A stretch of 60,000 nt of DNA from Cristatella mucedo (taxonomy: Eukaryota > Bryozoa > Phylactolaemata > Cristatellidae), in NCBI GenBank assembly GCA_009760855.2, contig WPIO01000107.1:935001-995000 (forward strand), in the 5' to 3' direction. The first letter of the stretch is position 1. Each line of letters starts with the position of its first letter. The notes under the pieces were generated by a model. The model was not told the DNA's origin. It ran no database searches and saw nothing but the letters and a program-made list of their open reading frames with translations. Both the position numbers and the translations under genes were made by a program. Positions 20,101-31,689 of the stretch are shown one piece after another.

Positions 20101-21892
20101 AGCGACCTGTGCCTATCTAGTGTCAGACGCTGAAAATAAATTTCATCTTGATAGAGGATTGAACACAGCACTTGCCGGCTACCTTACCGGTGCTCTAACC
20201 TAAAAATATAGCTATAAAGACTGCTGCTCCTACTGTAATAAGCGAAGGGAGGGTTCTAAGCCATCGGCTTTTAATTACACCTTATGTGCTGCGGCGTGCA
20301 ACGGTGGGCGAACTGAGTGTAATCCTGCTGCACAAATCGTGAGGTTTCAGGCAAGTAGGAAGAATCCCGCAATGAGCAATATCCCTAGGCTACCCACAAA
20401 AGGCTGAATTAGTAACTTACTAACTGCTTCAAGAGAAGCAGCAGCCAAGAGTCGACAACAAGCAGGGCATTCTGCTCAGGCTGACACGCTAAAGAGCAAA
20501 TGAGTCGCTTACGGAAAACATCCAAAATCACACAAGAAGGAACTCATGGCCAACGGTGAGTCTGAACAGTACTTGTAAGCATTTACTAAATAATTCACAG
20601 GCATTTGGGATAGAGACAAGTTCAATTGGTCAAACAGTAAACCGAAGTGATGTCGCCCTTAGTCACGAAGGGCACCGTTTCGTACCTCAAAATCATGCAA
20701 ACGGCAATTCATTCGGACAAAGGCAAGGCTGTGAGGAACAAGCATTCTTCTAGCCTATTTTTAAGTTTCTTCATTGCTAGAGATGCCGCTATAACTACGC
20801 GAATAGTCAGCTGCATTTATTGAAGTGTTGTGAATGTAGGTTGTGACACTTAGAAACTAAAAATTTTGATAGCACCATTGGACCATTTTAGCGTTTTTTA
20901 TAAGTTCGGACAAGTTAGGAGACGTCACTCAAATAAATGTTTAATAGCCCTCGAAATGGCCCCAACAGTTTTATAATTAAAGGACTGGTCGTAGAACTGC
21001 TTTACAAAAGTTAGTACGAGGCACATAGCAAGTGGTTATCAGTCTGAGAACATGTAACCAACTTTATTTTCAATGAATGCCATGATCACGATTCTAGCAG
21101 AATTAATAAAAACTGTTGAGACCTAAATTGCATTATAGACCTTAGGACTTAGTAATTTAAAAATGCTACTTAACGCGGGTTAGCAAGCTTGAAATGATTG
21201 GCATGCCTGGAGGCAAAATGTAACAACTATACTTACAGATGGAACGGATTTTCTTCCAAAGTTGTAAATCCAAAGCTCAGAACAGTAACATATGGGTCAG
21301 AGTATCCATGGTACCAGACACGGCAGGTAGCAGCGACTGACTGATAACATTTTAAGTCACTGTCCGTCAGAATCTTCACCCCAGGATCGCGCTTATCAAA
21401 ATAAGCAGAGTAGACCAAAACACATTCGGTGTTGTTTACGCCAGTTGTTTCTCCCATTGGATGAAAAAGCTGAAACGTTCACTACTTCATTTCAAAACTT
21501 TGTGAACATGGACAAGCACTGACTTTGAATTTGTTTAATGTTTTTAGATCAAGTTACTCTTGAAAAATATACTGAACAATTTCAACTCATAGATCATAGC
21601 TCACCTCTGGCTCTGCAAATGTGAAAGGCCTTTCACAAAAGCTCCTGCACATATTAAACCGGGATTGGTCAATGCTGTCATATTGAGTAGTCCCATTTTT
21701 GAAGCGACTGGTCTCCGGTTCAAAAAGGTCCAGGCGCTGATAACGATTTTTTAAATGATACAATAGTATGTTTCCGATAAAAAGTGCACTCAATGTTAGC
21801 ACAAGTAACATTTTTCTGCTTCGTAGGAATCGCTGAGTGGTCCATGATATGAGGAGCTGTTGTGTTTCTCGTACTCTGAAGACACTGGTCAT
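17102..21892 (-). CDS. Glycosyltransferase family 92 (DUF23) protein, five exons
   Basis: Predicted Golgi type II glycosyltransferase of 486 residues. GT92 includes the nematode galactosyltransferase GALT-1, but donor and acceptor here are unknown. Exons on minus: 21892-21605, 21469-21237, 19606-19412, 18346-18121, 17620-17102. All introns are GT-AG (135, 1630, 1065 and 500 bp). Phases match at every join, and the total of 1461 nt is exactly 487 codons with the stop. A short basic N-terminus precedes a membrane anchor at about 28-48 (MLLVLTLSALFIGNILLYHL). Family features are VCVPPLFGIN before LVEFIEFHRILGAEKFYFYN (243 on), CMYRNLQQTKYVAQIDTDEI with a DTD metal-binding triad at 322-324, and KIIYRPDAVYRVRTHYAHPL (401 on). 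The ATG at 21892 is the first in frame before the anchor. A 3' splice site just upstream (about 21918) allows a 5' UTR exon. No disabling change is seen. Confidence 0.9.
19205..19268 (+). mobile_element. LINE/SINE 3'-tail fragment inside a GT92 intron
   Basis: GAGATTGAGTTCTTTTAAGG followed by TTATTATCA resembles the shared LINE-A/SINE1 stem-loop and tail. It lies in the 1065-bp intron, antisense to the gene. Confidence 0.5.
19607..21236 (-). other. Large GT92 intron, no nested gene seen
   Basis: 1630-bp intron with GTAAGT at its 5' border (21236) and TTATTTCCAG at its 3' border (19607). Frames inside, such as 20556-20753 plus, have no recognisable domain. Confidence 0.7.
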
Positions 21893-22410
21893 CTGTAAAT
21901 ACTGGAGAAAAACGCCTAAACCTGGAAGATCATAAAAGTAATTTAATACATACAAGGTTACAGTGAAGATTCAAAAAACATTGCAATACGTATGAAGTCA
22001 ATATTAGAAAACAGATGAATTAGTTGTACCATAGTCATATTCATGACAGAGAAAATTAGCCAGAAACTTGACGGCCGACTGTGAATGTTGTGCCGGAAAG
22101 AAATTAGTTAGGAAGAATATGCGAGCCGTGACTCACAGAAGTCTCAATGGCATTTAATGTAATGTATTGCCGTCTGTAACTCCACAAAGTCATAAAGACC
22201 ATGTGGGTGTCACGCAGGAGAGTTTTGTATAGCACACTCACAGCCTAAGCGGCTTTCGATACGCATTCGGTAGCCAACAGACTTCGTGTCACGCAACAAA
22301 GAGAAAGTGGGAAGCATAGCAGAGTCAGGAGAGCAGTTGAGGTAGTGAGTAGCATATAAGTAGCAGCTCAGGACCGCTGAAAAGGATGTGCCATAGTCGG
22401 CAGTAGGAGA

Positions 22411-23934
22411 TTAGTTATCGTTGCTTAAGAATTGTGGAAGCGAGGTCCACAGTCTAGGACATGCAGAGCTAAAGCTTCTGTTGCCAACGGTCTTAAGGGG
22501 GAGGAATGGGACAGCTAATTTATTGTCCACACAGGAACTGACGGTGCGAATAGGTTGAAACTGATGCAGCAGTTCAGCTAGGTACGAATGAGCCAAGCCG
22601 TGGCGGGCCTTGTGGGTCAGCGTCAGAACTTTGCCTTGTATCCGTTGCTCGACCGGCAACCATCCTAGGTCTTTTAGCAAAGGAGACACGTGCTCAAACC
22701 ACTGGGACTTGAAGACCAGCCTTGCAACCATATTCATCGTCCACTGTAGTGGCCCAATAGCTTTCTTTGGCAGCCCAGCCAAAAGGGAATTACAATAATT
22801 AAGCCGAGACAGAACTAACGAGCTGGTTAACTTTTTTACAAGCCACTGTGAGAGACAGCTCCTAATCTCGGATAGGGATCGGATGTGATGGCTAGCGGTA
22901 GAGGCAGACTTCTGAATGAAGTTTTTGAAATCAAGGCAGTTTAGAGCACCTGGTGATGGTCTCACAATAGCATCACCTATTAGAACAGCAAAGCCTTTTA
23001 ATCCAGCCACACGCTTATGGAGTCCTATGAGCAGCAGTTCGGTTTTATCGTCATTTAATTTCAGGAAGTTTTCCGACATCCAGGATCGAATATCGGCAAG
23101 GCAAGCATTCAGTTTCTCAGTTGCTGCAGCAGATTCCGACGGTTTAAATGACAAATACAACTGAGTATCGTCAGCATAGAAGTGATATCCTATTCCATGG
23201 GCTTTAATCACTTTTCCCAGAGGTTGTGTATAAATGGAGAACAGCAAGGGACCGAGTACAGACCCGTGAGGGACTCCACAGGTGACCCTTCTCATGTCTG
23301 AGACCTGACCCCCGCACGACACGGATTGAACACGATCAGACAAGTATGATTTAAACCACGCCAGTGCTTCGTCTGCCAGACCGATCGTTGTTCTCAATCG
23401 TTCAAGCAGAACTTCGTGATCAATGGCGTTGAAGGCAGCAGACAGATCTAGCAGAGCTAGGGCAATGACATTCCCGTCGTCGTTGCCACGTAGAATGTCA
23501 TTGTTAACACGGAGGAGAGCAGTTTCAGTAGGGTGCTGCCTCTTGAACCCTGATTGAAATGTTTCTGACATTCCATTATTTTCAATATGTTCAACTAGCT
23601 GCTTAGCAACAATTTTTTCAAGAATCTTTGATAACAAAGGAAGAAGGGAAACTGGGCGATAGTTTGCTAGGACGTATGTGTCTAATTCAGGCTTTTTAAG
23701 AATAGGTCTAACGATTGCTGATTTGAAAGACTTGGGGACGACCCCTTTTCCCAAAGAAGTATTGAAAATCTTGGTTATGGCAGGGCTAAGTTGGTCTGCA
23801 AGTGAAGACCACAGAGATGAAGGTATAGGGTCTTCAGGAGACGAGCTCTTTTTGCTAGACCTTATTAGGGAAGCCACATCACAGGCAGAAACATCGGAGA
23901 ACCTTCTAAGGAAAGTCACAGGTTGGGGAACCAC
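22411..23934 (-). pseudogene. LINE-B reverse transcriptase domain (507 codons open)
   Basis: Target-primed reverse transcriptase of LINE-B. Motifs in order are VLANYRPVSLLPLLSKILEK (fingers), MSETFQSGFKRQHPTETALL, IALALLDLSAAFNAIDHEVL (first catalytic aspartate), CGVPHGSVLGPLLFSIYTQP, YHFYADDTQLYLSF (YADD), FLKLNDDKTELLLIG, and a C-terminal domain with LKDLGWLPVEQRIQGKVLTL. The frame has no stop over 1.5 kb, so decay is modest. The first ATG lies within the linker. A real ORF2 would begin with the endonuclease upstream, which is frameshifted. ORF1 is not recognised. Confidence 0.9.
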
Positions 23935-24450
23935 GATTGCTTTGGTCGGATGGGCTTAATGGAGGCACGAATGTGCACAATTTCTTCAGTAAAGAAGGCT
24001 GACAACTTTTCGGCTGAGCCCTTAATATCTGGGGAGTCAGACCTCACAGAATTGGCCAGTAAATGGTTTACTGTCTTATAAATCTGTTTAGTGTCCGACT
24101 GGCAGGAATTCAGCTTTCTAATGAAAAAAGAAGCCCTTGTTTTTTTAAGCTTTCAGGTGTAAACTCGAAGGAAGTCTTTGAAATTGACTAGATCTGCATG
24201 AGACTCCGATTCCTTAAAACGACGTTTAAGCCTGCACTTAACCCGACGCATCTTGAGGAGTTTTTTGTAAATTGAAAGGAATCTTTACACGGATAGAGCG
24301 AACGGGAGCATGCTTGTCAAGAGTAATCCTGAGTCTCATGTTCATCACATCAGTGAGGGTATCGAGGCTGCCGGTCGAGTCTGAATGCAGATCAAGAAGA
24401 CCTGCTCCACAAACGGATTTAAAAAAGTGTCCATGTCAATGCTTTGTAAG

Positions 24451-25115
24451 TTACGTCGTTTGAGAAAACTCGACATTGCCCTGTACGTACGAGGGAGCAG
24501 GAACAGTTAACGAGACCGAGCAATGATCTGAGAGGGTCAGTGGGCACACCACAAGGTCCGTGGGGAGGACATCCTTAGTGATAGCGAGATCTAGAATGTG
24601 GCCACCGACGTGGGTGCTATGATTAACGTGTTGGGCCAAACCAAAGTTCTCCAGACAGTCAAGATATGAGCTGACCTGGCTATTGCTACGATTGTCAACG
24701 TGAATATTGAAGTCTACTACAATTAGTAACGGCCTGTAACGCAAATATTTTAGCGAGGAACTCTGAAAACTCCTCTATAAACAAGCTTCGACAGCCAGAA
24801 GGAGGCCGGTATATCACAACAGTGAGAGGCATTGTCTTTGATGAAGACCTGATTGCAACCGATTCAAACGATGGCCCATGAAACTGCACATTCTATAGCC
24901 AAGCGATTCTCGAACAACGAGTACTATCCGCCACCAACTTTGTCAGAAAGCATGAACTGATAGAATGAGAACCCGGGTGGAGTGGTCTCAGAAATAAAGA
25001 TACTGGAACAAGGCGTCATCCAAGTTTTGGTAAGCAGAAATGCATCTAGCTTCTCTTGGACCACCTGATCGCGGATAAGTAACCCCTTGGTTTTAAGCGA
25101 GCAGACATTTAGCAA
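24451..25115 (-). pseudogene. LINE-B APE-type endonuclease, frameshifted
   Basis: Apurinic-type endonuclease that would nick target DNA. Pieces on minus, in order: LNVCSLKTKG..LDAFLLTKTWM (25115-24924), VVIYRPPSGCRSLFIEEFSE (24889-24695), and LLIVVDFNIHVD..HILDLAITKD..LTLSDHCSVSL (24744-24451). These correspond to the early strand, the YRPP strand, the DFN catalytic block and the C-terminal SDH motif. Frame changes between the pieces inactivate it. Confidence 0.85.
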
Positions 25116-25177
25116 GCAGACATTTGTAAAAATTTTACGGAAGGGCCTACATGTGGTATTCTTTGAGCAATATCTAA

Positions 25178-25292
25178 CATTCCTTGGCTCCAGCCTACAT
25201 TTCAGATATACTGCACCACCTGGTTAAGCATAGTACCACCCACTTTTCGGAATATAGCCGTTTACCTATACCTTGTAAAACCTCAAATTCTG
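25178..25292 (+). mobile_element. LINE-A C-terminal ORF fragment
   Basis: Translates as LAPAYISDILHHLVKHSTTH with a few changes, matching the LINE-A C-terminus. About 110 bp. Confidence 0.7.
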
Positions 25293-25296
25293 ACTG

Positions 25297-25790
25297 ATAT
25301 CTAGGTGCAGATGTCATCAATACATACAGTAATAGAGTCGAGAAAATTTGACTGGCTGGGAGGGATCAAAGCAAAGGATATGGAGATTGTTAGTATCAAA
25401 AGCTGCCGAAAGATCGAGCAAAAGAAGCAAATATACTTTACCTATGTGATCATTATACGTGTGAAGTATTGCCAACTCTTCGGAGTAATAAGTTCTAAAA
25501 CGAGACTGGAACTTATTAGAAAGGCTTGAAGTTTCAATATATCAGTTCAGCTGGTCTGCCATGACTCGTTCCACTGTCTTTGATAAGAAATGTAGAAGGG
25601 AGACTGGGCAGACGTTGCTCAAATTTTCTTGGTATAGTGTGTCTTTGAGTAGTCTCCTGAATATAACCTTTGAACGGTGCTGGGACATCATGCTATCTAT
25701 GAATTGCAGCAACAGGTATATGCATCGTAGAAGCAGAACAGTGGAGTGGAGTCCAGAGAACTAGTTAACTTCTTTGTTTGGAAAATGAAC
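25297..25790 (-). mobile_element. LINE-A reverse transcriptase relic
   Basis: Begins with the block equivalent to 12261-12335 (ATGTCATCAATACATACAG, then GGGAGGGATCAAAGCAAAG). It continues into the upstream RT coding region (ATCAAAAGCTGCCGAAAGAT), then a GACTCGTTCCACTGTCTTTG block. Heavily mutated. Confidence 0.6.
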
Positions 25791-26214
25791 TTCAAGACGA
25801 AATAAATAGTGACTTCTTTGAAAGCAGACATGGAGGTTCGGCAATTAATGGATGGACATGATTCCAGGGGGCGGGGGTGCTGCAGTCATAGAGCTGATCC
25901 CTGATCTTACGTATCTAGCTAAAAAAGAAGCTGCAAAAGCGGCAAGCTTAGTCATCACACGGATCGCTAGCTCAATACTTTCTGTTTATACGAAAAGAAG
26001 ACCTAATGATAAAACGATTTCTACTTAGTGCAATAAGATGCAATACGACTAGAACCATAGTAGCAGATGCTGAAGATCCTTCACACTGGAGAGCTTCAGG
26101 AACAAGTCAGTTAAGTAGGATGCGTGATCGTGGTTTTCTATATGCCTGGTTTAGCTAACAGCCATCTCACATAGGTAGCTAGCTGAGCCGGAGATAAAAC
26201 CACCTGACTAGTCA
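25791..26214. other. No gene seen
   Basis: No supported frame or recognised repeat. Confidence 0.5.
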
Positions 26215-27165
26215 TGGCCTTCCAAGTGCGAATTAAAATTGGAAACTTTAGCGCTCCAATTCAGCTCTGCTGGCACCTCTCCCATTAAATCTGCACGAAA
26301 TCAAAGGATTCTGTTCCATAGTGCCTTTCGTTGGATGACTACGCTAGCTCGCTCGGCAGTCAGCCAACTTTCAGCTACCTAATGTTGCTAAAATTAGGAC
26401 TTGCTTAGACAGGGATGCTACATCCAAATTGGTCCATGCATTTGTGACATACCGTCTCCACTTCTATAACTCACTGTTTGCGTGTTAACCAGCTTTTGCA
26501 ATCAGGTGCTTACAGTTGATCCAAAGCTCTGCAAGTTTGCTTGTCTGTCGTGAGAGTTGCAGCTGCTATATCACAGCACTTATCTCCGACCTGCTATGGC
26601 TCCCAATCACGTAGTGTATCGACGTCGAGGAGGTTCTGTTACTCACCTTTATGTCACTTAATTCTTTGGCTCCAGCCTACCTATCAGACCTACTCAGCAG
26701 CGAGGCTTTGCGTCACGCCTCCTGTTTTTCTGAATCAAATCCCTTAGCTATACCTCGCGTGAAACTCAAAGCCTTTGGAGACCGTTCTTTAATTCTTATT
26801 CTACCAAAGCCTGGAACCTAGTCCCGACTGACGTCACGGCGACCCCTGTCTTTACAATATTTAAAATAGGCTAAAAACGAGCCAATCTATATATTTATTG
26901 TCGCATTTATACGGTCCATGACATTTTTTCTCTTCTTGCTTATTTGTGAGGACACTGTGCATGCTGCTACTATGTTTAATGCTGACCCAGTGCTGGTCGC
27001 CTCCAACCATGTTATGCCTTTTGAAAGAAATTGAGCTTGATACCACTAACCTTTCGATCAAGCTTCCCTTAGAGCATATGCTAATAGCCTAGATATAAAT
27101 CAAGTTTTCTAAGGAGGCGATACAAACGTATCATGATGATGCTGGCCATTATTATTGCTATCAAA
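26215..27165 (+). mobile_element. LINE-A 3' half, old relic
   Basis: Decayed coding sequence (SARN..FHS; LNVAKIRTCLDRDATSKLVH-like; CRES..CYITALISDLLWLP-like; LAPAYLSDLL-like). It runs to a 3' UTR with GCATGCTGCTACTATGTTTA, a degraded stem-loop near 27085-27125 and ATTATTATTG. Confidence 0.65.
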
Positions 27166-27544
27166 GATGTCTGATTTCGTCAAACACTTGATCTCAAGAA
27201 GTTAAACCTAATGCTGAGACGTAGTAAATAATGTCCCACACTGAGTGTTAAAAACATCCTAATGCTGAGGTGCTATGGAGCTGATTCTGAGAATCGTACG
27301 TGGTACTTGAAGACTCTAGCTTAGAATGGACCACTCAGGAACTTGCGAGGTCAAGGAAATACTACTTTAATTATTTTCTTCTGCAGAATATTTTTAATAT
27401 CAGCAGCTATCTTCTTGATTTGATTCCCCAAGAGCAGCCAAAAATTATTCGGCTGAAAACATTTTTATGGCTAGTCTGTGGTAGCCGATAATATATTCTA
27501 TATTTTCAAAGATTGTGTGCCAGTCTGAAAAATTAACCTACCAA
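27166..27544. other. No gene seen
   Basis: No supported frame or recognised repeat. Confidence 0.5.
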
Positions 27545-27645
27545 TGACTCGGGGGACTTGACGCTCGGTCACAAAACCCAGACTGACGACCGGTAGTCGA
27601 GGTCTGTCAAATTTAGTGACTCAGCTGTAGTATCCACGAGGATAT
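27545..27645 (+). repeat. LTR-end-like conserved block, copy 1
   Basis: A roughly 100-bp segment reading CGCTCGGTCACAAAACCC, then ACTGACGACCGGTAGTCGAG and GTGACTCAGCTG..GTATCCAC. It is almost identical to 30474-30568 and more distantly like 32168-32257. The flanks do not match the other copies, so this may be a solo fragment. Confidence 0.7.
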
Positions 27646-29970
27646 ATCATGCATTTGGAGAAAGTCAGCAGGCACTATCGGTTATATGTTAAGATTCTTA
27701 AAAAATAAGCATATTTGTGTACACAAAAGCTAGGGCTGCCGGCATCGGCAGTGGCAATGTTTTGGAGTTCACCAGCCACAAGCCTCTTTGGAGGAGCTAC
27801 ATATTTGACTAAAGAGAACGGCAGAAATAAAGGTAGCTATGATTTCCAAGCATCAAAGTGAATTTATTGACAGCCTTAGGGTGTTTGAGTTTTTCCTAGA
27901 GCCCAAGGCCCCTTGAGAACTGATTGCAGTGTTAAGCAGAACTATTCACATTCAGCAGCCCATCGATAGCTTGTCAACTAGGAGTGCAAATGCTCAGAGT
28001 GCTCGAAGTGCCATTCTTTCAAATTAAAAGGCCTCGTTTTCTTGATAAAAGCAGTCTGCCTAACCCCAAACGCAATGGTGTTTAATTTAGTGTCTCAAAC
28101 TGTCTGATTTAAGTATGGTTAGAACAGCCATAGCAGCTATGGCATCATTTTACAGTGGCCAATACACAAATACCTCCTGCAATGCTCGAACTCGAAACCT
28201 GGGGTGAAGGACCTTATCAACCTGTCGGCGTACATGATTTGACAAAGTCTGTTTCTCAGCCACTACAATACGGATATCAGCGACCAAAGCAAAAATCCAA
28301 CTCAGATTAGCCACTTCACTAATAATACACCGACTAATTTAATCTGGCGATAGTATTAAATCCATACTTACTGTATAAAATCTGTATAACATTTAAGCTA
28401 TTCGTACATCGGAGAGTCAAACGAGTTTATCTTTACAATCATAATTACATTCAATTTCATTACAAGCAAAGCCTATATAGAACCATTTCAAATCGCCAAG
28501 TGCAGCCTATACACTTTCGCTTTTCTCTAGGATGTCTATAGCTACCCAGAATTGATGCCCGCGAAAAACTAGTTCTTTCCGGAGACTCACAATCAAGTCT
28601 AGATGCTAAAACTCCATTTATTCGGGAATTGATACCTGCCGCCTTAGTGGTCCGCCAAAAACCTCCAGAGAGTCATTATTGAGCATAGCACCGACTTCTA
28701 GCTCTAGATTGTTTCTTGAGCCTAGGGTTCGAGCCCTCCAGCCTACAATCATTTATAGCCTGCTGCAAACAAGGCGATAGCCGATCGAGGCTCTTTTGCT
28801 GCTATATAAACCAGGCTTTGAATCAGGTGACCACGTGACTTTAAAAGTAGAGTATCTCGTTGGTGTCAGTCCACCCATCCAACATTAATGCTCGTCCACT
28901 GGTGCTTGCACGGCCAATGGCATGGTTTCTCGTCGTTTCACCAATCCAGCACTCAATTGAAATTGTGATCTGGTAATCAGTTCGTATGCATCGAATGGCT
29001 CAGGTGCAATATTCAAGCCTCCTCAGGCTTCTGCTAACATCCGCAATGACTTTTTGCATAATATAAGCCTCATCAAAAAACGCTCTCTAGCAACTCAGCT
29101 TTCTCCATTGCCCTAGAGAGCTTGTCTATCTGTCAGTGTGCTTTGCATGCTGACCTGTACACTATTCAGACGAGTTACTATTCAGGGCTTACTAACCATT
29201 AGCCCCAAGTGTTTCCTTATTTGCTTACAATATTAAATATTTTAAGCATAATAGACGTATACGTTTTCATAAACTCCAAGCCTTACTACAAGATGGTCAC
29301 TATCTTTTCATTTTCACTCCTATGTCAGCGATTTTGAAGACATATGGGTGTCTAGTTGGCTATCCTTGGTGCTATACAAGAGATCTACTAATATTACTGC
29401 TACAATGTACTGTGGGAGCACACAAGTTCCGTAAAAAAAGCATAAGGTTGCTAGTGTTTTCTGATTTAGGAGACAGTTTTGAAAAGAAGTTCTTATCTGG
29501 CTACCCTTTGGTGTCGTACTCTGCCGTACGAAGCAGTGATGGCCGAATTTGAGCAGCTACTATGGCAGCTGGCTCATTTTCAAACCGGAACTCCCTTTCC
29601 TGGCATCAAGCCGTACGGAAGTGACCTGTTACACGTCAGAAACAGCCTGTACACTGTAAATAACTCACTGTTGATAAGACGCAGCTAAACAGGTAAGCAG
29701 CCAATTGAAAGCACGAATGTGTATTCATACCAGTGAGGCAATGTACCTAGGGTCCTTGGTTTTGGAATTAAGAAAGGCTACGGTTTCTTCACGTTTTCAG
29801 ATCTTTCTACAGACTTTAGCAGGATACAAATTGCCCTGGAGCACATGGCTACACAGGAACCCTTATAAAGAAACAGTGCTTCAGGAAAATGTCGATATGA
29901 CCATGATATATGTGCATGCATCAGCATGGTTAAATAGTTGTTGGTCCGTTTTACACTCGCTCACTGTAGT
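27646..29970. other. 2.3 kb without a supported gene
   Basis: Unique-looking AT-rich sequence. Two weak B-box-like strings occur (28718-28733 plus, GGGTTCGAGCCC; 28178-28198 minus), probably old SINE heads. Frames at 29322-29977 carry no recognisable domain. Confidence 0.45.
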
Positions 29971-29979
29971 TCGTTAGTA

Positions 29980-30570
29980 GTTAGTTGTAGTTCTGAGGCT
30001 GAGCCTTGAACTTTGAGTTAACAGAGTGTCTGCTATAGTGTTTCATCTCCTCCCAAAGAAGAGCTGAGCACGACGCATTTCTGCAGTATACAGATCGTAC
30101 GATACATTTGACTCATGCAGCCTGGAAAAGCAGGCAGCTGCTGTCGACCTATTAGTCACCTGAAGCAGCTGCCTGCTGTCGAGCTACTGGAGGTATTGAC
30201 ATAGAATGGGTCAATTCAGCTGATGAACCAGCTGTCTAAGGCAGGCATCCCTGACATCTGTCCGGCAGGCCTTTGTCTATGTTAGCTGTTGCCAACTGGG
30301 GAGTGGTTTCCTAATGGACCGTACCTCAGGGGGTGCAAACAGCTAATGCATGGAATAAAAAAAGCAGCCTGGGGAATGAAGAGTCAGAGTAGACTATGGC
30401 GGCGGCCATTTAGAGTTCATAGAATGGGCATGGTCAGCCTGTTTTATGAATACAGTTTTTTTTTATAGAGTCAGGAGACTTGATGCTCGGTCACAAAACC
30501 CGGACTGACGACCGGTAGTCGAGATCTGTCACATTTAGTGACTCAGCTGCAGTATCCACAAGGGTCTCCG
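29980..30570 (+). mobile_element. Candidate long terminal repeat (left)
   Basis: Shares an ordered series of blocks with 31690-32257: a GCAGCCTGGAAAAGCAGGCAG-type block, CAGCCTGCTGTCG or close, an AAGCTG..GCAAGTGGTTT-type block, an AATAAA-containing block (30355 here, 32035 there), a CAGCCTGGGGAATGAAGAGTC-type block, and the terminal CTCGGTC..GTCAC..GTGAC block. A polyadenylation-type AATAAA inside a roughly 580-bp direct repeat fits an LTR. No clean TG..CA termini or target duplication can be fixed by eye. Confidence 0.5.
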
Positions 30571-31689
30571 TCGGGACCTGCTATCAACATCAGCAGAAGC
30601 TTGGCAAGGGCCGTGCTTTCCTAGGTGCTACGGTTTGAACTAACAGGAAAACGAGGGCGCTAATACGAAAAAAAAGGCTCGAGAAGCCCAATCGAGACAA
30701 TTCTTCCGAAGCCCTTCAACCGGCAGCTGGGGCAGGAGGAGGAGCAAACAGGATGAGCAACCAGAGACAGAAGGCATGGACCGCAAGTAGCGGCCGGATG
30801 TGGGAGTGCCTGAGACGAGAGGAGTAAGAGCAGTCACTTCGGAGATGGCCCAAACCGTTGCAGCTAGGAACTAGTAAATACTGGCAAGGAGGGAAAACTA
30901 TCCGAATACTGTGGGAGCAGCAGCGGCCCGGAGGTTCCCTACGGACGAGCTGCTAGTTATCGACATACCACAGCCCCAAGAGATTCCGAGTTCGGCTTTG
31001 CTGATCATTCAGTGGCCGGCAGAATGCAGCAACCGAGAGTAAAATACCAGTCCAGGGCAATGAACGTGGGGGCTTGAGGGTCGGGATATGGCCCGGCAGC
31101 AAAACGGTCAACCGCTTAATGAACACCAAATGAGGACCGCGAGGCCCTTCGAGCTGCCACTAGTGGGAGGAAGACGTATTCTCAATCGCATGCCAGCATT
31201 GCAGACTTACCCGGCTGGACAAACGTGCAAGGCCGAAGGAATCACTCGATGGACGGCAGAACCAGACAGGCAGGCGATGATGTGGACCTGATGTCCGGCC
31301 TGGCAAGGATCAGCTTGTGAAGTGCAGAGAATGCTACCCTATGCATGACTGCCTACGAAAGCTAGACGATGCAGGTCCTGAGGTGACACGAGTGGGCATT
31401 TTTAGCGATAAGCTACTTATTTATGTGGCCTGGACCACACAAGGGGTCGGTTCAGAGCTGTTCAAATAGTTGCTTTTGCCCTAAGCCTGTAAGAGCAGAG
31501 TGATGAGTACACTCGGTTCTCCTGCTAGATCTTAGGGAGATAGCAGAGGCAGACAGAGCCCTGAGTTATCTTGTTCTTTCTGCGCCGTGGGACGTCACTG
31601 GACTCAACAGGATACAGACACCTTGTCAAATGATAGCGGATCTACCGGCCTCGTCATGGCAGGCCCACACAGCAGTAGCATAGAGAACA
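30571..31689 (+). mobile_element. Interior of candidate LTR element (gag-like, decayed)
   Basis: About 1.1 kb between the two direct repeats. The plus-strand translation is arginine/glutamine-rich, with frameshifts. Near 31318-31350 it reads LVKCRECYPMHDCLRKL, a cysteine/histidine cluster that recalls but does not match a retroviral-type CCHC knuckle. No protease, reverse transcriptase or integrase motif is seen, so the element is non-autonomous or internally deleted. Confidence 0.4.

Larger units (their letters stand above)
22152..25130 (-). mobile_element. LINE-B, longest copy (endonuclease + RT)
   Basis: About 3 kb of a CR1/L2-like non-LTR retrotransposon lying just upstream of the GT92 gene. 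From 5' on minus: APE-type endonuclease pieces (25115-24451), a decayed linker (24450-23935), a 507-codon RT frame (23934-22411), and a 3' UTR ending in ATACATTACATTAAAT at 22152. The endonuclease is broken into three frames, so it is inactive. The 3' end GTCTTTATGACTTTGTGGAG and pentamer tail define the family. Confidence 0.92.

Noticed and set aside
27545-27645. Hammerhead ribozyme (CTGACGA followed by a later CTGTCA)
   Set aside because: The CUGANGA core is present, but no GAAA follows a proper stem II, and the bases flanking the core do not pair as stem I. Copy 3 does not restore them.
30640-30837. Minus-strand 65-codon frame with a cysteine-rich end
   Set aside because: Lies in the decayed interior of the LTR-like element on the opposite strand; no homology recognised.
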